Below are positions 33,840-44,474 of a DNA stretch of 64,000 nucleotides, piece after piece; positions within the stretch are counted from its first letter, which is position 1; each line of letters begins with the position of its first letter. Source of the DNA: Mastigamoeba balamuthi (Eukaryota > Evosea > Mastigamoebida > Mastigamoebidae); assembly GCA_902651635.1 (NCBI GenBank), contig CACRSC010000020.1, positions 53,886-117,885 of the forward strand. The letters run 5' to 3'. Made by a program: the position numbers and the translations under genes. The notes beneath the pieces were generated by a model that was given only the letters and a program-made list of their open reading frames with translations, did not search any database and was not told where the DNA came from.

Positions 33840-34969
33840 TGGCGGTGTCACTCACACACGTATGCGGTTTTTCTGATCGGAAAAGCGAACACGTGATTAG
33901 GGATACGAATCAGAACACCGATATTCAAACTCATTCCGCAACTCTGTAGAATATCAGTGGTGCTTGACCATACACCGACCACTTTGTTGGTCTAAGCACT
34001 GTTCATCTGGCGGCATTATACCCCCGGTTTGGTTATGTCTCACGAGATTCCGCGTCCCCCAGATTAGTGTGCGTGCGCACTGGATCTCCGAGTGTGCCCT
34101 GCTCACTGGCTCACGGCTGGTGCAGGTCAAGGGGCCCGCCCACGTGTCCACCGCAGGCCAGATACTCGTATCTCACTCGGCAAGATACGGTAATTTCCGC
34201 CCTAGGGTGGCGGATCGATCCGGAGAGTGCGGGATCCAAACTCTCGGATTCACTTGGAACTTGTCTTTGGATTTGGGTCTAACGGTCTTGCCACCAAGCC
34301 TGTGCTTGGCCGCTTCAACCGCCCAGCAAAAAACAGCTGGGAACCGAACGGGAGAGAAGTGAAAGCCCCCGTGTCCCTCAGCTGCGCGTTTTATGCACCC
34401 CTCTAAGTTGCCCTCGTTATGGGTCCCCCCACCGTATGGTCTACTCCTCTCTCCCCCTCCGCCTGCCTGCGGAGTGCTGGGACTTTGCGATCTCTCCTGC
34501 CAGCATCCGTGCGGGGGTCACCAGCCGTGGTGTCGTGATGGTGATGTCAGGAGGTGGAACGGGTGTCTCCCAATATCTCCCGCCCAGATACGGGGATCCC
34601 CGTATCTTTTCAGAAGGTCGTACCGCCAATACCGCCGATGGCCGAAGACAGCTACGGCGCTTCACCAGTCAGAAGAGGTAGTCTGCAATCAAGTCATGTG
34701 CCAATTGTTCCTCCTGCCTGCCTCACCGTTGTTCTGATTGCAAACCATCCAGTCTGCTCGCATCCCCCGGAGAGAGAGTTACCAGAGAATTGATGCGCGT
34801 ATCGTACACAATCTGGGATGGGTGTACTCTCAAACAGTCCCAGTCTCGACGGTGGCTGGTGCCGAAGAGGCTTTCCGATTTTCTGCGAAGAAGATTCACA
34901 ATTCCGACCACCGGAAAATATCGCGACATACCTAATTTTAAACTCGCCGCGCATTCCCCGACCGCCCGC
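33840..34969. other. 1.1-kb divergent spacer with palindromic GATAC sites and a possible first exon
   Basis: No complete gene is visible. GATACTCGTATC lies at 34161-34172 with another GATACGG shortly after. A perfect 22-bp palindrome (34586-34607; half site AGATACGGGG) stands 30 nt upstream of an ATG at 34638. That ATG opens MAEDSYGASP followed by GTCAGA and GTAGTC, either of which could be a splice donor. This may be the true first exon of the coiled-coil gene at 34970, but I could not settle the acceptor. Confidence 0.4.
34586..34607. promoter_or_regulatory. Perfect 22-bp palindrome upstream of ATG 34638
   Basis: Half site AGATACGGGGA, then its exact reverse complement ending CGTATCT. The spacing to the next ATG (30 nt) equals that of the 14-bp palindrome at 48975-48988 upstream of ATG 49018. 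A dimeric transcription-factor or initiator site is inferred. Confidence 0.45.
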
Positions 34970-35948
34970 ATGTCCGCGCTGTCTCCCGCCAAGGCGCGCC
35001 CTCTCCGGCCCTCCCCCGTGCACCCCTCCACACTAACCGAAACTCTCCGCGGCCCCCGGCGCCCCCGTGCGGCCCCCGCGGTCCGATTTCCGCAGAAGAC
35101 GCGCTCAGAGCGCAATCTCTGGGACGTCGCGGCGGAGACCGCGGCCCCCGCGCTCAGCCTGGCCTCGGGGCCCGACGGCCAGCTGCGCCCGTCGACGCCG
35201 GTGCGCGGCAGCCAGGCGCAGCTGCTGCACCCCACGGCGTCGTCCGCAGCGCTGCACGCGCCGTCGTCGCCCGAGAAGCCCTCTGCGAGCCTCATCTCGC
35301 GCTCGGCCTCGGGGCGCCTGCACCCGCTCCGGGGCTCGCTGGGCGCCGCGCAGGGGGCCTGCAGCCAGGACTCGACGCCAGGAGGGAGTCCCCAAGGGCC
35401 CGGGGGGCGCGGACCCGCCGGGACTGCCGCCGTGCATCGTCGCGACGATGACGACGACGGGCGACGAGGGGGGCGCGGGGCCGACGGCGGCGACGTGCAA
35501 GCGCAGGACGGCGTCGGTCTCGAGCATCGAGAGGCCCTCGGCGGTCGTGGCGGCGGTCGCGGCGGCCGACGGGGCGGCCAGGGAGGCCGCGAGGGACCCG
35601 AGGGTCGGCAGCCCGCTGCGCCACTCGATCGTCGAGGAGCCGTCGCCCGAGCACAGCGAGGGCTCGTCGCCCGCGACGCCCGTCCAGCGCAAGCGCAGCG
35701 TCTGCGAGGGCTGCGCGATGCTCAGGAGGAAGCTCGACGCGCTCGAGACGCAGCTCAACGGGGCCACGGCCGGGCTCGTGCAGCAGCAGAAGCAGGCCGG
35801 CGAGCTCAGGGCCGAGCTCGACCGCGAGAGGGAGCGCAGCGGTGAGCTCGAGAACCGCGTCTTCGCGCTCGAGCGGATAGTCAACGCGCTGCAGCAGCGC
35901 CAGGCGCGTCCGCCGACAGGGGGCAGCACGCGCAAGACGGAGGACTAG
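34970..35948 (+). CDS. Hypothetical Ser/Pro/Ala-rich protein with C-terminal coiled coil
   Basis: Family not recognised. From the ATG at 34970 the first 420 nt encode a low-complexity basic region (MSALSPAKARPLRPSPVHP; SASLISRSASGRLHPLRG). Around 35390 the natural-looking frame changes by one, then continues through KRRTASVSSIERPSAV and SIVEEPSPEHSEGSSP to a coiled coil, CEGCAMLRRKLDALETQLNG through ELENRVFALERIVNAL, stop at 35948. The frame change may be an indel or a small intron I could not place. The real start may lie upstream at 34638. Probably a cytoplasmic or cytoskeletal phosphoprotein, to judge only from composition. Confidence 0.6.
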
Positions 35949-36661
35949 TCCGGGGCCAGGCCTGCTCCTGCTGCGTCCCGGCCCCCGCGGCCCTCTGTCA
36001 TATTTTTTGGGTGTCCGTCTCAGAGTTTCGTTGCCAACTGAGCCCGTTGTGCTCGTTCGTCTTGTGAACAATACAAAACCCTCGTATTTCCGCCGCCGCG
36101 TGAGTGTTGTGTTGCGAGAGGAAGCGCGATGGATGAGGCTACTGACTTCGTACACTGTTTTTGAACGCGTGTTCATGGCGTTTGCTTAAAATCCAGGGCA
36201 CATATTGACTCACTTCAGATTCTGGATCACGCAATGAGAACGGGCGCTCGTTGTCGCTTTAGGGCCGGGGCGCGGGCAGGGTATAGTTGCACATGATGAG
36301 CTAGGAACCTGTCTGGACTCTGACAAACACGCAGGGGCAGATGTCTCCGTGGCGCCCGGATGAGGCGAGCAGAGACATGACCGCCTAATCCAAATAAAAG
36401 ACAAGTTCCGAATTGAAAGCTGCAGAAAGATCGGCAGATACGACCAAAGCCAGTGACTTAGAGTTTGAATGTCGCAAATACACACAGCAGCTACAGTGTC
36501 TTTGCTTCAACCAATCTTGAGGCACTTGAGTTTAGCAAACACAACTTTCTCTTTCCTCTATCTGTGTTTTCTTTCTTAGCTAAAGTACAGCAGCGCCGTG
36601 TTGGTGGCAGTAGAACAGCTCTCGCGATGTGGGGTGTGTGTGCTGGAGTTCTTGTTGGGGC
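35949..36661. other. Convergent spacer
   Basis: Lower-GC sequence between two 3' ends. I see no gene, RNA gene or clear repeat; only short open frames. Confidence 0.4.
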
Positions 36662-39600
36662 CTACTCTGTGTTGGGGAACAAGGGGGCGGACGTTGGCGC
36701 CGTCTCCTGCTTTCGCCACTGATCGATGTTGGTCATCATGTTGTGCTGCGCCTCGATGATGACCGGGTTGTCCGTGCCCACCGTCTTGGCCAGCGCGTCG
36801 ACCAGCGGCGTCATGACGAACGAGATGAACGCCGACTGGCACATGGGCCAGTCGGTCGACCTGCGGTCCATGAACGGCGAGACCTCGAGGCCCAGCATCG
36901 TCTCCCTGTCGCCCTGCGCGAAGAACTCCTGCTGCACGCGCATCGACCACATGAAGCACGTCTCCCACTCGCGCGAGCAGTTGGAGATGTCCGCGAACTT
37001 GGTGATGATCTGCAGCAGAAGGCTCCTGTTCGACTGTGCGCACGCGGTCACTGTCAGGAGAGGAGGTCACGATGAGGGCCCGCGTACCCTCGACTTGAGG
37101 TCCAGCGTGCTCGAGGCGATCTTGGCGGAGAACTGCCCCATGATCTCCACGTGGCGCACCATGTCTGCGGGGCACCCCCGTCACTCACGCGTCGGGAGAG
37201 AAGGGAGCGAGGACAAGCGCACCGGTGGAGAGGATGATCTGGATGACGACGTTGGCGAGGTCCATGACGTCGGACCTCGGCAGGTCCATGAAGCACGACC
37301 CGTCGCGGAAGATCCTCGAGACCATCTCGGACGCGTGCATGTTCTCCAACGGCTGCACGACCAGCGCCACGGGGCTCGTGAGAAGGAGGACCAACAGCTG
37401 CGGGAGCTCCCGCACCGAGATGAAGTTGTAGCGCAGCGCCAGAGGGTCTCGGGAGGAGCAGAGGAAGTTGTTGTTGAGCCCGCAGTGCCCGTAGTCGTGC
37501 GCCGCCGCCGCCGTCAGGGCGGCGAGCTGCTCGAGCTTGGTGAACGGGCACCTGTCGCGGACCGAGCAGAGGATGGACCCCACCGCCTGCGCGACGTCGG
37601 CGGCGTGCATCGAGTTGTGGTACGGGACGCCCTCGTTGTAGCCCGAGACGATGTCGTGGATCAGCGCCGAGTACTTGTGCATGTCGACGAGGTCCGTGAG
37701 CTCCAGCAGCTCGATGAACGACATCACGACGATCTCGAGCGGGCTCTTGGTCAGCGTGGGGTCGCCCGCGAGGTCCGTGACCTTGAAGTCCCACCGCTCG
37801 ACGGTCATCTGGATGTCGCCCAGCGGCGACATGGACAGCGGCGCCGGCACCGTGATGTCGGGTATTCTCATCTCCCCGGACGCCCTCTCGACCAACCCGT
37901 CCCCGCCGCGCGACCTGCCCGAGTTGGAGGGCTGGAACAGCGTCTCCTCGATGTACGCCCCCACTGTGGGCTCGAAGTCTGTACGCCACGACGACCCGTT
38001 TGAGTTGCGAACACACACAAATAAAGCGAAGTCCAATGAGTCCGCACTGAGGTTCCCGAGCTGCTTCTTGACAATCTCCTCTGCTTTATACATAGAGTTG
38101 GAGGACAGCAGGCTGATGATCTTCGCAAGATCGGACCTGTCGTCCTTCTTCAGGCCTGGACGATTGCTGTGTAAGGCAGGCTATCAAAAGAGCAGTTATA
38201 TCACCTCGCCGTGTGGATATGTCCTGGAGGACTCTGATGGCGAACTCGACAGGAGTCCCGAGCGCCTTGCCCGAGATGACCATGTCGAGCTGGCTCTCGA
38301 GCCTGCTGACCTTGAACCTGAGCTTGTACATGTTTCTGAGAAGCCAAAGGGTGCCCGCGAGCAGAAGGAAGGCCACCGGGATCGCCACAGCCAGGGCGAT
38401 CGTCAGCGTCCAGGACCTGCCTCTGTCTTTGAGCTCCTGGCACAACACCACGTTTGCGCCCGACAGGCAGAAGTCCAGTGGAATGTACTCGTAGGTGATC
38501 CCGTAGACGTCCAGCCCCTCCTGCGCCAGCTGCGTGGCCACCGCGTTCTGCACGTCCAGGTCGAGTATCGCGCCGAGGGCCGTCGCGTTGCTCGCATTTG
38601 TGGCGACGGCACGGTACACCTCGATGGTCTTCTGCCATGCGGAGGCCCTGGCGACGCCGAACGGGTGGCCCGTGTCGGCCCACAGTACCCTGTTCAGCTC
38701 GTTGACGGTCCACCAGGCCATCCCGGGCGTCGACTGCAGCGAGAGCAGCTTCGCGCAGGCCGGGGCCCCGGTCCCCGACACGCAGCGTATCCAACCCCTC
38801 GTGGCCGCGCGGAGGAACCGGGTGGCGATGCTGGCATTGGCCGCAAGCCACGACTTCCTGACGACGACGGCGTCCTCGAGCATCGTCACGTTGTAGTCCG
38901 AAGGGTACATCAGGTTGAAGTCTGTCTTCTCGTACAACGCGCTCACTGTCTTCTCTGGAGGGCGAAAAGGGTGCAACACAACGTCAGAACACGTTGGAAC
39001 CGTCGCAAACGCGCACTGGTCCGGTAGAGCATCCCCAGCTCGTTGTACGTCACTCCCCCGAGGGCGTCGTAGCTGCCAGATATCAGCCCGTCAACGCCGT
39101 AGGACCACTCGGGGAACGTCAGCAACGAGGGCGCGACGCCCGCAGCGGCGGCCATGGCCTCGATCTGCGGCCGCTGTGTCGAGAGGGCAGAGACCCGCTT
39201 GCCCGCGAGGTCCGCGGCTGTCCGCGGGCCCGACGACGCCAGCGACGCGACGACCGACGCTGAGCCGCGCATGATGTTGGCGATCACTGCCAGGTCGACG
39301 GTGCCGCCGTCGTAGGCCGTGAACACGTCAGAGACCCACGCGGTTCTGCTCGGGGCGTTTTGGCGCGGTCAGTGCCAGGGCTGCATCGAGCCAGTCCATT
39401 CGGTTTCAGAACGCTGCTAAGCGAGTCCACCGCTTATGCGACTGCGCAGGCGACTGGGAACGGTGCGACACGCACACCAGCACCGCATCGCAGGGGGGTG
39501 GTTTAAAACGCGTGGTCGAAATAGGGCAATGAATGATCGGTGGGCCGCGTGTCCGTAATTAGCCCCCTGGGATTGGGGCAACAAAAAAGCCCCCGGCGGA

Positions 39601-39884
39601 CGAGGGGGCGGCGGGCGGCGGTCGCACGCGATTTCGGCCCTGCCCGAAGAGACCTCGGCGGCCCAGTCCAAGCCCGGGCCACCGGCGGCGATGGTGACGT
39701 TCAAACACTCATCCGCGAAGTAGCCGAAAGTGTTCGCGGCGAGAAAACCGACGCATTGGGCCTGGACGAGCCAGTGCAGCTGCACGCGCAGCGGCGTCAC
39801 GGTCTGGCACGCCCCGAGGGCGGTGGCGGTGGCGGCCGAGAGCAGGAGGAACGCGACGGCTGCCCGCGGCGCGGAGACGACCAT
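36662..39884 (-). CDS. Receptor phosphodiesterase: extracellular NMT1/THI5-like binding domain, TM, class I cyclic-nucleotide PDE
   Basis: Six exons (39884-39628, 39345-39017, 38954-38205, 38155-37223, 37164-37088, 37033-36662) join in phase to 905 residues. A signal peptide (AVAFLLLSAATATALGA) is followed by a periplasmic-binding-protein-like domain: LRVQLHWLVQAQCVGF, GYFADECLNVTIAAGGPG, AEIATAWVSDVFTAYDGG, LAGKRVSAL, AVVVRKSWLAAN. A membrane helix (LTIALAVAIPVAFLLLAGTL) precedes a linker and a class I PDE with YHNSMHAADV, AHDYGHCGLNNNFL and FADISN, the metal-binding motifs. All catalytic histidines and aspartates I can identify are present. Predicted role: a plasma-membrane enzyme that lowers cAMP or cGMP in response to a small bound ligand, by analogy to bacterial solute-binding proteins. 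The fusion is supported by continuous exons, not by gene adjacency alone. Confidence 0.88.
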
Positions 39885-40757
39885 CGGAGGAAAAAAGAGC
39901 CCCGGAGCGAGGAAATGACCTCTGCGCCTCCGATCGAGATATTTCGCGCGGAACGGAATCAGTGATATGCGCTGCTGCCCGCGTGGCCGCTGCCCCGCTG
40001 CCCGCCCTGCACTGACGTCCTTCACCACCCGCCCCCTCTCCCTCTTCTCAGCAGCATCAGGACAGGAATGATGGCATGGAATTCTAAGTCAATTGAATAA
40101 ATGATGTTCTGCTGACTGTCGTGCCACTCCAACAGCTCCCACACGCCGCAAGAGCGCGCGCGATGCGTGTGGGCATGCTGAGCACTCAGGCGAGTCGTCC
40201 TCCCCTGGGAGTCAAATGTCGGAACTGGCAACCAATCAAGGTGGCAGCTAATCGTGACCTGCGAATGGCTCCTTAACCTCCAGCTGTATCACTCTCTTTT
40301 TTCTGAAGAAGCCACTGAACTTTTGTAGACCCCGGTGCAGGCGCTTGAATCCGTGCACATGATAATGTGCGAGAGCACCAGAGTTATTTAACTTAAACGG
40401 TGATCAGTATTTTCTTAAGAATTTTTCCCGAGCTTCGACCGGGTTCGGCGGCCGTTTTGTGACCTTTTCAGAAGTCAAGAATCGTCTCGGTAATGAGGAG
40501 GGAACTGTCTCGCACTACTCGTGGCTGTGGCTGGTGCTGTTGGACTTCGAGTTGGGGTGTTCTGTTTGCTGGTTTTCATACAGCTGCAGGACTGAACACA
40601 ACACTCGAGACTCAAAAGGCGGGGTCGCCCAAACGTTCCCCTACGCTTGCCTGGAATTGAGGCCGAGGCGTGAAGAAATAGTCGAAACACGTTCGCCACC
40701 CGAGCAGCGCTTCTGTCTCTCTTTATTCTCTATCTCAAAACACAACAGCCTCCTTCC
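39885..40757. other. Divergent spacer
   Basis: Holds the PDE-receptor promoter (GAGATATTTC at about 39930, GATATGC at about 39963) and the upstream part of the degraded EGF/CUB copy. AT-rich between about 40070 and 40450. No gene supported. Confidence 0.4.
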
Positions 40758-42110
40758 ATGTTGCAAGTAGCTGTAATATCAGCTCTGTGCGTCGCCACGT
40801 GGGCCTCGCGGTGCGCTCGTGGGTTCTCGCTTCTCGCAGTTCTTACCGCTGATTCCCCGCTCATCTCCCGCAGTCCAATTCACCTGTGTCCATCTGGGCC
40901 AGCTCGAGCTCGAGCGCCGAGACTGAAATTGTCTCGTCGGGAGTGCCCTCCTCAGCGCCGGGCTCAGCGACAGAGCTCACCCTGACGCCGCTGACGAGGA
41001 ACATCACGCTGGGGTGGTCCTCGACGTCGCCCTCGCTCCAGTACTCCATGCGCAACGCCTTCACGCTCATCAACACGTCGACCACCGTCGTCGTCATGCC
41101 CGACGGCGGCCCCGTGTCTGTGGCGCTGTCCGAGAGCGGCACTGTGCCCAACGCGTCAACGTACTGGCGGGCGTCGATCGACTGCACGGCCAAGTTCACG
41201 GGGCTCCTGCAGTTCACGTTCTTCGTGTGGGACGCCAGCAGCAGCACAGTGTACGACCCCATCGACTTCCAGATCCAGTGGTCCTGCGCTGTCCCAGGCT
41301 GCGACTCGCAGTGCGAGTCTCTGGGCCATGGCACGTGCGAGTACCTGCTGGGCGAGTGCGAGTGCTCCGACGGGTACTCTGGGACCTACTGCGGCTATTA
41401 CATCGACATGGACAGCACCCAGAGCCCCGGCGTCCCTTCGGCGTCTCAATTGTCATTCTGGAGCCCACTGGCGGCGAGTGGTACCGCCTGACCAGCACGG
41501 TCGACGACGTGGAGTACGACTACCGCTTCCTCTCGACGTGGACACATAGCTACGACGCGGACTTCGAGCACGGCGTCGCGCGGCTGGTCGTCAACCGGAC
41601 ATTCGAGACGTACCTGGCGCCTGGGGACTACACGCTGACCATCTTCCGCGACGATTACTCCAACCCCGTGGGGTCCCAGGCGCTCACGATCCTCGACTGG
41701 CCCAACTGGTCCTGCGTCAACGACGCGGACTGCAGCAACGAGGGCACGTGCTCCGACGACGAGTGCGTCTGCAGCGGGTCGAGGTTCGGGGGCCACTGCG
41801 AGCGTGGCTGCTCCAACACGGCCACACTGTCGGGGCGCTCGGGAGTCGTGCAGTCGGACGCGTCCGAGTCGTCACATAAGGCCGCCATGAACGTCACCAG
41901 TGCGCAGTGCACGTGGGCCATCGCGCCCAGCGGGAGCAGAGGCAGCGACTGGGACTACATCCGCCTCGAGTTCGACTGGGCAGACATCGGCGAGGGCGAC
42001 TCGCTCGGGCCGGGCGAGCTGGCTGACGCAAGGACTACCACACGTGGTCGTTCTGGTGTTTGTCTCGGTCATCGAGTGCACCTCCCGAAATATACCCCCC
42101 CCCCCCCCCG
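40758..42110 (+). pseudogene. EGF/CUB family copy 2, degraded
   Basis: The signal-peptide exon (MLQVAVISALCVATWAS) and the main exon from about 40884 (SNSPVSIWASSSSS) are recognisable, with the N-terminal domain, first EGF-like module (CEYLLGECECSDGYSGTYC), middle domain and second EGF module (CSGSRFGGHCERGC) present. Three faults: the exon 1/2 join is out of phase for the usual donor, one base is missing near 41437 (GVPFGVSI becomes GVPSAS), and the CUB domain collapses after GEGDSL (about 42000). A shifted remnant VVVLVFVSVIEC can be read near 42045, and the membrane helix and tail are absent. This is a truncated host gene, not a functional member. Confidence 0.8.
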
Positions 42111-42307
42111 CCAGCCTCCCGCTGCGCGCTCGCGCGGGCCCCGCCTCGCCCCAGGAGGGGCGTTGGCCGGAGAAACAGCCAGAGAACAGCGTCTGGCGGG
42201 TCGATAATTGAAGAGCGGGAAAAAAATCTCAGCGCACTGCACAAAAAAGGCGGTTGAAAAGGAACGGTTCTCAAGTGCTGAGACTTGCTGAAAAAGCGAG
42301 GCATAGG

Positions 42308-44044
42308 ATGGCGACCACAAGGGGCGGGGGCTGGCACGGCGGCGCGGCGCTGGCGGTGGGGGCGTGCTGGCTGGCCTGCCGCGCGCTGGCCAACGTGGCG
42401 CTGAGCGACTCGTGGAAGCCGCTGGCGCACGGCGTCTGCACAAAGCCCTTCCTGTCCAACGGGGCCGACCTCAGCTACCCCTACTCGCACGCCGCCCACC
42501 ACTCCACCCCCACAGCGACCCTGCACGGGCCCCTCTGCCGAAACCGAAACGAACCGACGGTCGCCCGCGCCTGCAGCGGGGCCAACGCGGACCCCCTGAT
42601 CGGCGAGGGCGTGGGCTCGGGCTCGCAGGGCGTCACCTGCGGCTTCCTCGAGTCCAACATCAGCTCGCTCCCGCCGGCGTGGCGCAACCACTTCCTCCTC
42701 GGTACCGCAGGACCCGCTGCTCGATTCCAACATCAGATAACGTTTAAAATCCGACCGGAAACGGCGAAGAGTGGCAATCGGGCCACATGGAAAAAAGCCA
42801 AAACAGCTGATGAGTGTGATTTCGCGCTGGGCTTACGTTGCGGCACAGCGGCGTCACAGGACGTGTATGCGGGACAGCATCTGAGGGTGTGCGAGTCGTG
42901 CTCGAACAAGAACCAGTACTGGGAGGACGACTGCAGCGTCAACAAGCCCACGAGGGCGCAGGCCGAGGCGGGCTGGGGCTGCTCCAAGTCGTGCGGCGAG
43001 TGCTACGTCATCAACGGCCCGCAGGGCTCGTCGCTCTGGATCGTCAACGAGATCGCCGACGCGAACGCGGTGGAGAAGGACGGGGGCAAGGGGCTCAACT
43101 TCCACCTCGACATGCGGCACAACAACGAGGTGCGCAACAACGGGGGTCTGCACAAGGACATCCAGTGGAAGCGCGTGCCCTGCCCCACCGACGGCGCCAT
43201 CCGCATCCGGGTCGCCTGTGCGCCTCCCCCTGCCTGCTGTTCTCAACCAGCACAGCTCACCGGCTGCCCACGCAGACAAGCACCCGACCTACGACAACGC
43301 CATCTTCTTTGTGCAGAGCCCAAATCACTTGATTTCATTCCCCCTGACCGCCCCGCGCAGACTGTGCTCAACCACGCGCTGGGGATCCGGGCCGTGCTGA
43401 ACCGCGGGGGAGCCGGAGGCGACCAGGAGTGGGTGCCGCTGGTGCGCGGGTGGACCAACTCGTGGCACTGGGAGGCCTACGCCGAGTACGGCTGCCCCTC
43501 GTGCCCGCAGTGGCAGGCGCACTACGGCAACGTCTACCGCGGCTCCACGGCCAAGGACTTCCAGCTCAAGGTCGTGGCCATCGACGGCCAGGAGGTCGTC
43601 TGCGCGGGCCTGACGGCGCAGAAGGAGGGCTTCGTGTTCACGTGCCGCGACGCCAGCGGCACGCCGCAGCAGTTCGCGACCAAGAGCTTCCGGATGCCGA
43701 CGGACCCCTGCGTCGACTGCACGGGCAAGCGGCTGGCCAACTGCGACATCCCCTACACGAAGTCCGACGCCCAGTCAGGTTCGGCCAGCCACGCGGGGTC
43801 CCAAGTTGTGTCGTCATCGCCGCAGCCGCCGCCGTCGCCGTCGTCCACCGCGCGTTCCACGGGCACGGGTCACTGGGTGGGGGGAGAGCTTGGGAGCTCC
43901 GCGAGGGTGCGCAGGGCACTGACGAGTGTGTGCACGTGTACCGCCACAGGGTCGACTGTGGACGGGAACGGAGCGGCAGGCACGGCCGGCTGGCCGGTGG
44001 CCCTGGCAGCAGCAGCAGCAGCGGTCGAAGTGCTGGCGGCGTAG
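42308..44044 (+). CDS. Expansin-like secreted protein, probable GPI anchor
   Basis: Four exons (42308-42486, 42577-42701, 42849-43210, 43361-44044) give 449 residues. After a signal peptide (VGACWLACRALANVAL) comes an expansin-type double-psi beta-barrel: SYPYSGANADPLIGEG, then a Cys-rich insert (VCESCSNKNQYWEDDC), GWGCSKSCGECYVINGP, HKDIQWKRVPCP. A C-terminal beta domain (GIRAVLNRGG, DFQLKVVAIDGQEVVC) follows. The end has a Ser/Pro-rich stretch and a hydrophobic tail (GWPVALAAAAAAVEVLAA), as in GPI-anchored proteins. Expansin-like proteins loosen cellulose-containing walls; in amoebae they are linked to cyst or stalk walls. The first intron is GC-AG (CTACTC|GCACGC), which gives the intact SYPYSGANA motif. 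I do not see the HFD motif of plant expansins. Confidence 0.8.
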   Translation: MATTRGGGWHGGAALAVGACWLACRALANVALSDSWKPLAHGVCTKPFLSNGADLSYPYSHAAHHSTPTATLHGPLCRNRNEPTVARACSGANADPLIGEGVGSGSQGVTCGFLESNISSLPPAWRNHFLLGTAGPAARFQHQITFKIRPETAKSGNRATWKKAKTADECDFALGLRCGTAASQDVYAGQHLRVCESCSNKNQYWEDDCSVNKPTRAQAEAGWGCSKSCGECYVINGPQGSSLWIVNEIADANAVEKDGGKGLNFHLDMRHNNEVRNNGGLHKDIQWKRVPCPTDGAIRIRVACAPPPACCSQPAQLTGCPRRQAPDLRQRHLLCAEPKSLDFIPPDRPAQTVLNHALGIRAVLNRGGAGGDQEWVPLVRGWTNSWHWEAYAEYGCPSCPQWQAHYGNVYRGSTAKDFQLKVVAIDGQEVVCAGLTAQKEGFVFTCRDASGTPQQFATKSFRMPTDPCVDCTGKRLANCDIPYTKSDAQSGSASHAGSQVVSSSPQPPPSPSSTARSTGTGHWVGGELGSSARVRRALTSVCTCTATGSTVDGNGAAGTAGWPVALAAAAAAVEVLAA

Positions 44045-44474
44045 CACAGGTGCCCTGCCCCCTGATGCACTTGTGCTGTGACAACGTCACACGAAAAGGA
44101 AGCGGGATCACTTTCCCCACAGTCCGCGGAAGTCAGCAGTATACAAACACAATCAATGGAAAAGCAAATCGGGAAACCATCCCTGACTCAGCACCCGGAT
44201 CTGCGGCGGTCAATTTTTGGCGCGGTGTTAGTTGTGTTTGTCCGATGCCCAAGACGCGCGACGTCATCGTGGCCGCCGGTTCCGCCCGCACAACGACCGC
44301 GAGCGCGAGGACGGCTCCTACCACATCCACACCCCGACCCAGGTCCTTCCCGCACGGCCCACCTCTCATCTGGCTCATCGGGGTGGCCTCGATGGCTCGA
44401 CCGCTTCAACGCGGCGCAGCTCAGCGCACGGGACAACTGACACAGGGCAGCGTTGTTTGCTCGTTGCCCACCCT
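44045..44474. other. Convergent spacer
   Basis: Between the 3' ends of the expansin-like gene (+) and an unknown gene (-). No feature supported. Confidence 0.4.

Noticed and set aside
33840-34500. A gene in the spacer upstream of the second metallo-beta-lactamase gene
   Set aside because: Open frames are short, stop-rich and lack start context; only regulatory palindromes are convincing.
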